This document shows positions 8,197-17,314 of a DNA stretch of 61,216 nucleotides, piece by piece. The stretch covers positions 1 to 61,216 of the forward strand of contig CAMYND010000034.1 in assembly GCA_947259645.1 (NCBI GenBank), in the 5' to 3' direction. Position 1 is the first letter of the stretch, and every line of letters begins with the position of its first letter. The notes below the pieces were generated by a model, which made no database searches, had not been told where the DNA came from, and was given only the letters and a program-made list of their open reading frames with translations. The position numbers and the translations under genes are program-made. The stretch is from Thermodesulfovibrionia bacterium. GTDB lineage: Bacteria > Nitrospirota > Thermodesulfovibrionia > UBA6902.

Positions 8197-11100
8197 ATTA
8201 AATCTGATATATTAAAAAAAGTAGCTCAGATTACCAGTTCAAAGCTTGAGCTCAGGGCCATTCTTGACTCGGTCGCCCAGGTTGTAACGAATTCTTTTGA
8301 GACAAGTTCCTGCTCTATCTGCCTCCTTAAGCCTGACCATAAATGCATATGTATCGAAGCCAGGAAGGGTGCGGATCAGGACTCGATAACTGTTTTTTGT
8401 GTGCAGACTCAAAACAGTTCTGTGAACACGATCTTCACAGACTTCCAGCCCCTGGTAATCGCTGATATCAGGAAAGAGCCTCAGTTCAGGGCTTTTCTGA
8501 ATCCTGATGCGGATGATTTACTCTCTTTGCTTGCTGTCCCGATTCTGCAGGACACTGAAGTGGCTGGAATGATAGTCATCCAGAATAAAGAGATGACACA
8601 ATACAGCCAGGATGATATTAACCTTCTGGAGCTTATTTCCCATAATATCAGCGCTGCCATGCGGAATGCTGATCTCTATAGAAATGTTAAGTCCCAGCTT
8701 GACGAACTGAAAGTCATCCATGAAATCGGCAATGCAATTACATCAATTTTAAATATCGATGAGCTGCTTCCCTACATATGCCGGGAAGTGTCAAAAGTTT
8801 TTAATGTGACCGGCTGTATACTGAGACTGCGGGAGGGAGAACATCTTCAGATAAAGGCCTATTACGGGCTGACTGAAGGGGCTGACGGTATCTCAACGAC
8901 TTCCCTTGGTGAAGGGATCGCGGGTCAGGTCGCCCTCAATGGAGAACCGCTGATAGTCAACGATATCTCCCGAGAAACCGGAAACCTCCATATTCCCGGG
9001 ATTGAAGCCTCGTCCGTGAGCTGTGCTCCCCTGAAAATCGGAGAACAGATAATCGGTACGCTGGAGCTTTTTGATAAAAAAGACGAGTGGGGAGTATCGT
9101 CATTCGTACAGCAGGATCTTGACTCGCTCATGACCTTTGCCTCGGTATCATCCATTGCAATTGAAAATGCACGGCTTTATAAAAATGAAATAGACAAAGA
9201 ACAAGAGGTGTCTCAGACAAAGGACTACCTGAAAAGCCTGATCAGTGAGTCAGCTGATGCTATTGTTACCTCCGACACTAAGGGACTCATCACCTCGTGG
9301 AACAAAGGGGCTGAGAATATTTACGGGTTTATCGAAGATGAAGTTCTTGGCATGTTTCTGCCTATGATCCCGGCTTTTCTCATAGAGGAAGAAAAAGGCT
9401 ATATGGGAAAAATCAGGCAGAAAGAGACACTGCGAAACCTGGAGACGATACGGCAGACCAGCAACGGAAGGCTTATTGAAGTGAGTCTGACCTTATCTCC
9501 TATTCTTGATTCAACCGGTAGTGTAGCAGGCATAAGCGGGATATCCCGGGACATTTCAGAAAAAAAGATGGTTGAAAAAGAGTTGATTCGAAAGAACCAG
9601 GAGCTGTCGAGACTTTTCTTCATTAACTCTGTTGTGCGAAGCACCCTTGAACTTGACAGACTGCTCAAAATGATACTCACCGTAGTGACCATGGGAGATG
9701 GGTTAGGCTTTAACAGGGCCATTCTGTACCTTGTTGATGAGTCGGAAAACGCCTTGAAAGGGATCATGGGTGTGGGACCGGCAAGCCCTGAGGAGGCCAA
9801 AGATATCTGGCTTTCAATGGAAGGGAAAAGCCTGGGGGCCATCATAGAAGAAATAGAAAGCGCCCCTGTCCGAATGGACTCTCACCTGGACAAGCTGAGC
9901 CAGCGGCTTTCCATAAGCCTCGACGGAGACTGCATTCTTTGCCGCTGTATCAAAGACAAGCGGCCCTTTAACATTCAGAGCGCCAGAGATGAACCAATGG
10001 TAACCTCGTACCTCATACAGATGCTCGGCGCAGAATCCTTCGGCGTTGTTCCCCTCGTGACGAGAGATAAGGTTATCGGTTTAATATGGGTTGACAACCT
10101 CTTTACAGGAAGACCGATCAAAGATGAAGACCTGCAGTTCCTCATGGGTTTTTCAAGCCATATAGCCTCTGCAATAGAAAACGCCAGGCTCTTTGAAAAC
10201 GTTAACCTGGCACGGTCCGAGCTCAAGAATATATTTGAATCAATGTCTGATATGGTCTATTTCACAGACAAGGACCTGATTATACGGCGAGTAAACCAGG
10301 CCGTGGTGGAAAGAGTAGGTATGGCAGAAGATGAAATTACAGGCCGCAAGTGCTTTGAGATATTTCATGGCAAGTCAGAGCCCAGCCTGGATTGTCCCCA
10401 TCACAGGGTTATGGAGTCAAAAAAGCCCCATGTCGGTGAAATTGAGGACCCCCACCTTGGTGGGACGTTTGTTGTCTCAAATTCACCGATTTTTGACTCT
10501 GCAGGAAACTTTGCGGGGACTGTTCATATTTCAAGAGACGTCACAGAGCTGCGCACCCTGCGGGAGAGGGTTGTTCACTCTGAACGAATGGCAGCGCTTG
10601 GAGAACTGGCAGCGCGTGTGGCCCATGAGATAAGAAATCCCCTGATCTCAATAGGCGGATTTGCCCGCAGACTGGAAAAAAGACTGTCAAGTGACACAAA
10701 GGAGTACGCCCGAATAATTGTCAATGAGGTGAGCAGGCTTGAAAACATCCTGAAGGAGATACTGGGATTTGTCAGGAGTTCAAAATACGTAAAAAATAAG
10801 GTAGATGTAAACGAACTGATGGAAGAGATTATAGAATTTATGACGCCTGAAATTACTGAAAAACAGAACCGTCTTGTGCGGGACCTCTCAGCAACACCTG
10901 TTATGTCAATCATTGATTCCGACAAAATTAAGGAAGCTATTCTTAATATTATCTCAAACGCTGCCCAGGCGACGAACGAAGGTGCAATAACAGTGAGAAC
11001 GAGAAGGGAAAGAAACGATGCTGTTATTGAACTTTCCGACACCGGGTGCGGGATCAATGAGGATGATATGAAAAATATCTTCAACCCTTTTTTTACTACA

Positions 11101-11235
11101 AAAACAGAAGGCACAGGTCTTGGCCTTGCAGTAACTCATAAAATCATTCAGGAACACAGCGGCAAGATCAAGGTGAAAAGCATTTTGGGGGGAGGAACAT
11201 CTTTTAAAATATACCTGCCTCTCGAGGATGATTGA
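8197..11235 (+). CDS. GAF/PAS sensor histidine kinase with apparent ATT start
   Basis: 1012 residues if translation starts at the ATT at 8197. The frame is open back to two TGA codons at 8167-8172 and has no ATG, while GAGGAGAG lies just before the ATT. The later GTG at 8401 would cut the first GAF domain in half. Order: GAF1 (~15-165), GAF2 (~185-335), PAS (~345-460), GAF3 (~480-665), PAS (~680-790), dimerisation domain with phospho-acceptor H810 (ELAARVAHEIRNPL), and an ATPase domain with GCGINEDDMKNIFNPF and GTGLGLAV. No membrane segment or signal peptide, so a cytosolic sensor. It is followed 84 bp on by a single receiver domain, its likely partner. The sensed signal is unknown; GAF domains often bind nucleotides, haem or redox cofactors. 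Confidence 0.9.
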   Translation: MKSDILKKVAQITSSKLELRAILDSVAQVVTNSFETSSCSICLLKPDHKCICIEARKGADQDSITVFCVQTQNSSVNTIFTDFQPLVIADIRKEPQFRAFLNPDADDLLSLLAVPILQDTEVAGMIVIQNKEMTQYSQDDINLLELISHNISAAMRNADLYRNVKSQLDELKVIHEIGNAITSILNIDELLPYICREVSKVFNVTGCILRLREGEHLQIKAYYGLTEGADGISTTSLGEGIAGQVALNGEPLIVNDISRETGNLHIPGIEASSVSCAPLKIGEQIIGTLELFDKKDEWGVSSFVQQDLDSLMTFASVSSIAIENARLYKNEIDKEQEVSQTKDYLKSLISESADAIVTSDTKGLITSWNKGAENIYGFIEDEVLGMFLPMIPAFLIEEEKGYMGKIRQKETLRNLETIRQTSNGRLIEVSLTLSPILDSTGSVAGISGISRDISEKKMVEKELIRKNQELSRLFFINSVVRSTLELDRLLKMILTVVTMGDGLGFNRAILYLVDESENALKGIMGVGPASPEEAKDIWLSMEGKSLGAIIEEIESAPVRMDSHLDKLSQRLSISLDGDCILCRCIKDKRPFNIQSARDEPMVTSYLIQMLGAESFGVVPLVTRDKVIGLIWVDNLFTGRPIKDEDLQFLMGFSSHIASAIENARLFENVNLARSELKNIFESMSDMVYFTDKDLIIRRVNQAVVERVGMAEDEITGRKCFEIFHGKSEPSLDCPHHRVMESKKPHVGEIEDPHLGGTFVVSNSPIFDSAGNFAGTVHISRDVTELRTLRERVVHSERMAALGELAARVAHEIRNPLISIGGFARRLEKRLSSDTKEYARIIVNEVSRLENILKEILGFVRSSKYVKNKVDVNELMEEIIEFMTPEITEKQNRLVRDLSATPVMSIIDSDKIKEAILNIISNAAQATNEGAITVRTRRERNDAVIELSDTGCGINEDDMKNIFNPFFTTKTEGTGLGLAVTHKIIQEHSGKIKVKSILGGGTSFKIYLPLEDD

Positions 11236-11319
11236 CCATGATAACAGGGAATAGGCAGGCAAAAATAACTATAGTAATCTATCATATGAAAGTATATAAT
11301 TGAGGGGAGGAGAATTTAT

Positions 11320-11667
11320 ATGAAACTTCTAATTGTTGATGATGACACAAACATACAGCGGCTCTATAAGGAAGAACTGGAGGAAGAGGGATACGATGTT
11401 GTTGTCGCGACAACGGGTAAAGACGCTCTGACGCTTTTCGAGCAGGAGAACCCTGACATTGTGACGCTTGACATTCTGATGCCTGATATTGATGGAATAA
11501 GTCTTCTGCGGAAAATGAAGGAAAAGCGCCCGGACATTCCGATAATAATGTCCACGGCATATGACTACAGAGATGATTTTGCGGTTTGGGCGTCTGAGGC
11601 GTATATAGTCAAGTCTTCTGACCTCACCGAGTTGAAAAAAACCATAAAAAAGCTTGTTGACGCCTAA
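11320..11667 (+). CDS. Single-domain response regulator (CheY-like)
   Basis: 115 residues, a bare receiver domain: acidic triad DDD at 7-9, phospho-acceptor D51 in VTLDILMPDIDG, Ser/Thr switch in IIMSTAYD, and lysine in YIVKSSDLTEL. There is no output domain, so it would act by protein contact or phosphorelay. It starts after GGGGAGGAG and follows the GAF/PAS kinase, the probable phosphate donor. Confidence 0.92.
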   Translation: MKLLIVDDDTNIQRLYKEELEEEGYDVVVATTGKDALTLFEQENPDIVTLDILMPDIDGISLLRKMKEKRPDIPIIMSTAYDYRDDFAVWASEAYIVKSSDLTELKKTIKKLVDA

Positions 11668-11717
11668 TGTTTTCGCTGCTTTTTTCAAACAGATATTTCG
11701 CCGAGCCTCTTTAAACT

Positions 11718-11743
11718 GTAAAGGCAGAGGTTCCTGCCTTTAC
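11718..11743 (+). terminator. Hairpin after receiver gene
   Basis: A 10-bp perfect stem (GTAAAGGCAG / CTGCCTTTAC) with a 6-nt loop lies 50 bp after the receiver stop codon. There is no clear T-run after it, so it may be a weak terminator or mRNA-stabilising hairpin. Confidence 0.45.
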
Positions 11744-11894
11744 CAACACCAGTGCAGTGCTCCTTTCTTTGTGAATCCGTGAATCCATCTTATCATTAAC
11801 TAATCAAATTCCCCGGTTAATACTGAGATAGCTGGTTTACAAAATAAACCTCGATTGGGTAATATTCATAGGTGTGCCTTACCGCACATATACA

Positions 11895-11986
11895 GGAGAG
11901 GTGGCCGAGTGGTTGAAGGCAGCCGCCTGCTAAGCGGTTGTGGGGGTCAAACCTCACCCAGGGTTCGAATCCCTGCCTCTCCGCCA
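11895..11986 (+). tRNA. tRNA-Ser(GCT)
   Basis: 92 nt. Acceptor stem GGAGAGG/CCTCTCC, discriminator G, CCA encoded. Long variable arm (class II), T-loop GGTTCGAATCC, and anticodon GCT at 11929-11931 in loop CTGCTAA. Confidence 0.95.
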
Positions 11987-12066
11987 TATTCATGGCGCTG
12001 TAAAAGCCGTAAAAAGAAAGATTTATCTTTACTATGACAGGGAATAATAAAAGCTGGAGGAATACT

Positions 12067-12615
12067 ATGAAAAAAATTCTTTTAACACTAACAATTTCAG
12101 TTCTTTTGTTTTCTTTTGCAGCCTGTAAGGGAAAGGAAGCTGAAGAGCAGGCAGAGGTGCCTCAGAGGCAGACCCTGCAGCCTGGCCCCATTATCGATCA
12201 AAAGGCAGGCGGGCTCCCTCACGGGGTACAGCCTCCGAAAACCGAACTTCAGGTTGTAGTCCCCGAAAATGTGAAGGCAGAGTGGCCTTCAGTAATTATT
12301 ATCGTTGAAGACAAAAAGGAGAACACGAAGGAGGAGTTTACCGTTAACACAGACGGAGAATTTCAGATTCCTGACTCTGACCTGACGGTCAAAGTCGGCC
12401 CTTTTCTTCCTGATTTCAAGATGGGCGCATCTACGATAACATCTGCCACGAGTGAACCGAACAACCCATCGGTTGGCATAGCGATTCTGCAGGATGGCAA
12501 TAAAGTCTTTCCTAAAACCGGAGAGTGGGGATGGCTCTACTCAAAGTTTCCGACCATACATTCATTTCAGCATGACCGCTTTGGCCTGCTGCTGAAAGAA
12601 GGCGTTAAAAAATAA
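12067..12615 (+). CDS. DUF2155 lipoprotein
   Basis: 182 residues from the ATG at 12067, which follows GCTGGAGGA; an in-frame ATG at 12034 is rejected because it would precede the signal peptide with polar residues. Signal peptide with lipobox LFSFAAC, so a lipid-anchored envelope protein. After a Pro/Gln-rich linker, a compact domain contains TELQVVVPENVKAEWPSV, FQIPDSDLTVKVG, LPDFKM and GWLYSKFPTIHSFQHDRFG. These are the conserved features of DUF2155, of unknown function. Lies between tRNA-Ser and tRNA-Arg. Confidence 0.85.
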   Translation: MKKILLTLTISVLLFSFAACKGKEAEEQAEVPQRQTLQPGPIIDQKAGGLPHGVQPPKTELQVVVPENVKAEWPSVIIIVEDKKENTKEEFTVNTDGEFQIPDSDLTVKVGPFLPDFKMGASTITSATSEPNNPSVGIAILQDGNKVFPKTGEWGWLYSKFPTIHSFQHDRFGLLLKEGVKK

Positions 12616-12621
12616 AGGCCT

Positions 12622-12698
12622 GCGCCCATAGCTCAATTGGATAGAGTGCCTGACTACGGATCAGGAGGTTGGGGGTTCGACTCCTCCTGGGCGCGCCA
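12622..12698 (+). tRNA. tRNA-Arg(ACG)
   Basis: 77 nt. Acceptor GCGCCCA/TGGGCGC, discriminator G, CCA encoded, anticodon ACG at 12656-12658. The 3' half from the anticodon loop onward is repeated at 24527 and 25506, marking it as an integration site; the copy here is intact. Confidence 0.95.
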
Positions 12699-12716
12699 TA
12701 TTTTTCAATAGGTTAC
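12654..12716 (+). repeat. Attachment-site copy A (3' part of tRNA-Arg plus flank)
   Basis: From the anticodon loop to the tRNA end, and on through 18 bases of flank (TATTTTTCAATAGGTTAC), this stretch is shared with copy B at 24527-24588 with one base missing in B. Weaker similarity between the two flanks runs on for about 150 bp. Copy C at 25506 shares the last 36 nt of the tRNA with two changes. Confidence 0.8.
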
Positions 12717-13243
12717 AGCTTTTTGATTTTTTTATGTACATGGAACGTTTCCGCCCATATATTTTTTCTTCCTCGTTAACTATTCAATTTATCAACATTT
12801 CCAATAAGCGTCAATACCCTTAATTTCTGATTTTAGTCAGGATGTCAGTCAGTGGGTTGTTGATTCCTGTCATACTTTCTACAGTATTTTTTAATGACCG
12901 TTTTTATGTTCAGTAAGAATGGTCGCCTTAAGATGAAGACTACCTAGCAAAGTTAATGATTTTATCTTAGGTTGGATTTTATTGCGATGTTGAAGTTATC
13001 GAGATTTTCAAAGATTGACCCGCCAACAAGATAACTTACAGTTGTCAACAATTTGAATTCCCCCCTTTTATGCAATAGTACAAATAAAAATCTTCAGGGC
13101 TAGACACGTCTGACTCCCGGAAATGACCTGTCAAAGTATAAAAATGACAGTCGAAGAATTTAGAGAATATATTGTCAGTACAAGCGAATTTCGTTATATT
13201 TCTGGATATATAACACTTAATTTCACGCCTGTTATTATACGGG
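12699..13243. other. 545-bp gap without a convincing gene
   Basis: AT-rich. Its left ~150 bp resembles the sequence after att copy B (shared stretches such as TTCGTTAACTATTCAATTTATCA and GTCAGGATGTCAGTC, each read with small changes), which suggests a common element end. A leftward open frame at 13045-13365 has no family features. Nothing else seen. Confidence 0.5.
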
Positions 13244-15166
13244 ATGATTATTACTGATAAATTGATAGAAAGTTGGCTGTATTGCAAATATAAGTCATCC
13301 CTGATACTTAATAAAGAAAATGGACAAAAATCTGAATATGAATTGGTTAATAATAGGTTATACAAAATTTATAAGGATAAATATTTAGAGCACATCACAC
13401 TCTCTTACCATGAAGGTCAAATAGTAAACTCAGTTTTCCCTATAGACATTAAAGCTCAAAGAATTTCGAAAATAATTATGAATCCTGAAGTTCAGGGAAA
13501 TGGTTTTTCAATAACATTCGACGCTATTGAAATTTCAAATTCAGGCGCTGCTCGAAATAAATTTAACTATATTCCCATTAGTGTTACTCCAAAAGAAAGA
13601 ATTGCGAAAAATGAAAAAGTATCACTAATGGTCAAGACCATATTGCTCAATCGAGTAGCAAACCAGATGGTTGATGTTGGGAAAATTATTTACGGAAAGG
13701 AATTAAGAAAGTCTTCTGTGAAAATTAAGGATTACAAAAGAACTGCACAAAAGGTGCTTGATGAATTCGGCATATTCATGAAGGGTAATGATAGGCCAGT
13801 GATTTTCTGGAATGATAATTGTCGAATATGTGAATTTGAAGATAACTGTAAAGCACATCTGATTGAAAAAGATGACCTAAGCCTACTGGGTAGCTTGAGT
13901 TTCAAAGACATCATTAAGAGAAACAAAAAGGGTTTATTTACCATCAATCAGTTGTCTTATAACTTCAGACCCAAAAGGTTCAAGAAAACAAGAGAAAAGG
14001 GACGTCCTTTTTCCTTTGAGTTGAAAGCATTAGCAATCAGGGATAACAAAACATACGTTTTGGATTTGGCACCTGAAATTATTGAACCGAAGAAAATCGG
14101 AGTAATTATTGATTTAAAGTTTACAAGCAACGGCATAAAGAGATGGGTAACACAATATGATAAGGGGAGATTTAAATGTGCTACATGTGAAAGAGTTTTT
14201 ACGCCTGAGACTTTTATGGAATTGCGTTATAAATTCGGCAGAAATTTATATGCTTGGGCAATTAATCAGCACATCAGTTACAGAATGAGTATTCATAATA
14301 TCAATCAAATGTTATCAGATTTATTTAATATCCAATCGACCGTCAGTGGGCTTCAACGGTCAAAAGCGAGTTTTGCTTTTGAATATAAGGACACCTATAC
14401 CGAATTGCTTAATAGTATTGCCAAGGGCAAATTACTGCATGTTGATGAAACGCAAGTGCGCATTAAGCAGAATATAAAGGAATCTTCTTCAGGATATGTA
14501 TGGGTGTTTGCTAATATCGATACAGCTTGTTATTTGTTTAAATCAAATAGAGAAGCAGACTTCCTGAAGGAACTTTTAAATGAATTTGAAGGAATTTTAG
14601 TTTCCGATTTTTATGCTGGATATGATTCCATCGCTTGTCCTCAACAAAAATGTCTAATTCATTTAATAAGGGATTTGAACGATGATTTATATAAAAATCC
14701 ATTTGATATAGAATTCAAGCAAATTGTCACACATTTCGGCAAATTGCTACGCGCAATCATTGAAACTATTGGCGTCTATGGTTTAAAGTTTAAAGCGGAG
14801 AAACTTAAATAAGCATAAGAAAGACATAAAAGAATTTTTCAAACAAGTTCTAAATGCGACATACAAATCGGAACTTGCAGTTCAATACCAAAAAAGATTC
14901 AGAAAGAACAAAGACAAACTGTTTACTTTTATGGACTATGATGATATTCCATGGAACAATAATAATGCTGAACATGCGATAAAGCATTTTGCTATCCACA
15001 GAAGAAATGTGAATGGATTATTTCCAAGAAATCGATTGAAGAATTCTTGATTCTTTTAAGCATCTATCAGACTTGCAAATACAGGGGGCTGAACTTCCTG
15101 AAATTTCTGATGTCAGGGGAAAAAAGCATTTTCACATATTTTAATAAAATTTATAGAATCAAATAG
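13244..15166 (+). pseudogene. RecB-like nuclease domain fused to IS66-like DDE transposase, frameshifted
   Basis: Reads as one ~640-residue protein in three pieces: 13244-~14805, ~14811-15048 (shifted frame) and ~15030-15166 (original frame). Residues 1-~285 resemble the TM0106-type RecB-like nuclease module, with its CRICEFEDNC cysteine motif followed by DDLSLLGSLS and TINQLSYNFRPKR. Next come a zinc-ribbon-like CATCERVF and an IS66-type catalytic core: HVDETQVRI (first Asp), VSDFYAGYDSI (second Asp), and in the shifted segment PWNNNNAEHAIKHF with the Glu. The end, SIYQTCKYRG..FLKFLMSG, is typical of IS66 C-termini. Two single-base-scale shifts inactivate it. No terminal inverted repeats could be identified by eye. 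Confidence 0.75.
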
Positions 15167-15227
15167 CTTTTGCGATTGATAAGAATTTATCAGGTATGCT
15201 CAAGCCATCTTTTAGATAAGAAGGATG

Positions 15228-15587
15228 TTATTTTAGATGACGAATACGGAAGCGACCTTCCTGAACAATCAGTATCACTCCTTTTTCGAGTTCAGTCTTT
15301 GTAGCGTTGATTACTTTTTCAAGATATTGATTTATTGATGCCGGGGTACGATCTTCCTGACGAAATATAATTACGCTGATTCTGGCTGATGCAGCAGATA
15401 CGGCGATTTCACCAAAATCAAGGTCTGTAGTCAAAACAATCCGGTTTTCCTTACCGGCCTTATCAAATATTTCCCGGTCAGATAACTTATGAAGTCTCTC
15501 TTCAGCCAAGTGTTTTGCATCGTGCCCTTGTTGATTTAACCATGTAACTGTAGCTGGGGATATACCCATGTCAGCAAGGAATTTCAT
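15228..15587 (-). CDS. DUF5615 PIN-like toxin
   Basis: 119 residues. Starts MKFLADMGISPATV and has TTDLDFGEIAVS and a C-terminal VIVQEGRFRIRHL, the layout of the DUF5615 PIN-like family with acidic residues at D6, D~54 and D57. PIN-like proteins are usually ribonucleases and in this arrangement the toxin of a type II toxin-antitoxin pair. It overlaps the upstream DUF433 gene by 4 bp (ATGA). Confidence 0.88.
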   Translation of the reverse strand: MKFLADMGISPATVTWLNQQGHDAKHLAEERLHKLSDREIFDKAGKENRIVLTTDLDFGEIAVSAASARISVIIFRQEDRTPASINQYLEKVINATKTELEKGVILIVQEGRFRIRHLK

Positions 15588-15811
15588 CTAGAAGGAATAG
15601 GATGGACTTCTTCTTCTGTAAGTTGAGCGGCGTAGCGGAGTGCTTGACGGATATCTTCTTCTTCGAGATATGGGTACTCCCGAATAACTTCCGTTATGGT
15701 CATGTTGTTGGCTACTAAATTAACTATCTGGGACACCGTAATTCTCATCCCACGAATACACGCCCTCCCGCCCATTATATTTAGATCATAGGTAATTCGT
15801 TCCAGCTTCAT
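15584..15811 (-). CDS. DUF433 antitoxin
   Basis: 75 residues with a strong upstream AGGAGG. The core IMGGRACIRGMRITVSQIV and LEEEDIRQALRYAA are diagnostic of DUF433, a small helix-turn-helix-like domain usually encoded just before a DUF5615 toxin. It probably neutralises the toxin and represses the pair. Inside the tRNA-Arg island. Confidence 0.9.
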   Translation of the reverse strand: MKLERITYDLNIMGGRACIRGMRITVSQIVNLVANNMTITEVIREYPYLEEEDIRQALRYAAQLTEEEVHPIPSR

Positions 15812-15890
15812 TAAAGACCTCCTAAATATTGTTTTAATTATATCATATTCTAAGGAGAGAAGTGTTCGGTAATACAGTATTTTTGAGTTA

Positions 15891-16092
15891 ATAGTTATTC
15901 AAACTTAATAGTTTATTAGGACTTACAGAGACAGCTTCTGTTCCATTAAAAAAAGCCCTCATATTAGAGGGCTTTTTGAGTTGGTTTGATAAACCTGATG
16001 TAATTACTAAAACTTTTGGAGCATATCCAGGTAGGAGCTTGATAAATATGCACTCTCTTATCTGTACGTGAATTATGTACGTGAAATAGGTA
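15891..16092. repeat. ~200-bp island repeat, copy 1 (partner at 24251)
   Basis: Similar at roughly 75-80% by eye to 24251-24431. Shared blocks are TTATTCAAACT, GGACTTACAGAGAC, the terminator hairpin, TGAGT.GGTTTGATA, and at the right end two direct copies of TGTACGTG followed by GAAATAGGTA. The hairpin part recurs alone at 19139-19172. Confidence 0.75.
15951..15977. terminator. Bidirectional intrinsic terminator
   Basis: AAAAGCCCTC / GAGGGCTTTTT stem with a 6-nt loop and a T-run on both strands. It would end leftward transcription from the TlpA/TPR gene. Confidence 0.85.
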
Positions 16093-16191
16093 AGCAGTTA
16101 ATGTTGACCAGAGATTAAGTATTAATCTCTTCTGCTATAGAAAGAAGTTAGACTGGAAAGAAAATAGTTTATTCATAATGATCCCTGAGTA
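16091..16191. repeat. 101-bp perfect direct repeat, copy 1
   Basis: Identical to 17497-17597. It contains a 9-bp inverted repeat AGAGATTAA-GTA-TTAATCTCT. The two copies bracket the TlpA/TPR gene. Confidence 0.9.
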
Positions 16192-16294
16192 GCGTTACCA
16201 AAAAGTAACTCCTTGATATTTGAAGGAACTCCTAAATCCCCGTTTCACAATATTTCCTCTGAAGTGCAATTCTCTTAATTATGTTACAAAAAGT

Positions 16295-17314
16295 TTATCT
16301 GCATCTGGATAGATAAGAAAGAGTCGCCTTATTATGAAGATTTTTGTCTATAGCTTTTTTATACATTTCTATTGATTTGCTTATATCACCTTGCAGCTCA
16401 TATGCCCTGCCCAATTCATAGAATGTCATTTCCGGATAGGGATTCTCAGATACAGCACCGCCCAGTACTTCGATAGCCCTGCTGATCATGCCTTTTGTAA
16501 TAAGCGATGCGCCTAGACCTGTTTTCGCATCATGTGAATACGGGTCCAATTTAAGAGATACTTCAAATTCATTGTAAGCCATATCAGCCTCATTGTCCTC
16601 AAGATACAGAAAACCTAGGAGGATATGTGGTTCAGCGATATCTGCTTTAGCTTTTATTGCCCTTTTGGCAGCATCTTTTGCGAGATTAAGAAGGTGACTT
16701 TCGATGAATCTCAATGCAAGATTATATTCGCTATGGGCTTTAACTAAAGACTTTCCACTAATCTCATTGAGTCGGGAGACCCCTTGATGCAATGTCTTCT
16801 CATCTATCTCTCCAAGAATGTACTGAATATGCCCCTCAAGTGTTTTCTTATAGGTAAGCGCATGCCCTGCAAGGGTATAAGCAACCTTACCCTGTTTGTC
16901 AATTAGTACAGTAGAAGGATAGACATAAATTCCGTAATCACCAAAGACCTGTCTTTCTGAATCCAGAAGCATGGTAAAGTCTATGTTATTTTTTTTCAGA
17001 GAGTCCCTTACAGTGTCACTATGACTTGTATCTGCCATCAGCCCTATTACCTGAACCCCTTTATCTTCGAACTGGTCAAGAATATCCTGCCCGTCCTTCA
17101 GCGCCATAAGGGAGCGGCGTTGATTGCTCCGCCAGTAGATCAGAATTACAACTGAGTCTTTGTATTGGTTTAAAGAAACTTTTTTACCATTTGTTGACGG
17201 CAGAGAGAACGCCGGGGCAGGTTTTCCAATTGATATATCGACAGCCTGTGCAAAGTTAAAAATGAGATTCAGCATAAAACAGATCATCAATGCAAGGCAT
17301 TTTTTATCCTTCAT
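16295..17314 (-). CDS. Exported thioredoxin-fold (TlpA/AhpC-like) protein with TPR repeats, lacking CxxC
   Basis: 339 residues. Signal peptide to ~24 (NFAQA-VDIS). Residues ~28-165 follow the TlpA/AhpC-TSA fold (IGKPAPAFSLPSTNGKKVSL, VVILIYWRS, YPSTVLIDKQGKV), but where the WCxxC active site belongs it reads YWRSNQRRS, so neither cysteine is present. Residues ~190-335 form TPR-type helical repeats (AEPHILLGFLYLEDNEADMA, MTFYELGRAYELQGD). Likely periplasmic and a binding or scaffold protein, not a thiol reductase. It is alone between the two 101-bp repeats. Confidence 0.8.
   Translation of the reverse strand: MKDKKCLALMICFMLNLIFNFAQAVDISIGKPAPAFSLPSTNGKKVSLNQYKDSVVILIYWRSNQRRSLMALKDGQDILDQFEDKGVQVIGLMADTSHSDTVRDSLKKNNIDFTMLLDSERQVFGDYGIYVYPSTVLIDKQGKVAYTLAGHALTYKKTLEGHIQYILGEIDEKTLHQGVSRLNEISGKSLVKAHSEYNLALRFIESHLLNLAKDAAKRAIKAKADIAEPHILLGFLYLEDNEADMAYNEFEVSLKLDPYSHDAKTGLGASLITKGMISRAIEVLGGAVSENPYPEMTFYELGRAYELQGDISKSIEMYKKAIDKNLHNKATLSYLSRCR

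Larger units (their letters stand above)
15812..16294. other. Intergenic stretch with repeats
   Basis: 483 bp without a gene. It holds the ~200-bp terminator-bearing repeat (15891-16092) and then the 101-bp repeat (16091-16191), both described separately. The last ~100 bp before the TlpA/TPR gene's stop codon show nothing further. Confidence 0.6.

Noticed and set aside
13045-13365. Leftward frame upstream of the transposase
   Set aside because: It has no family features or ribosome binding site and overlaps the transposase start.
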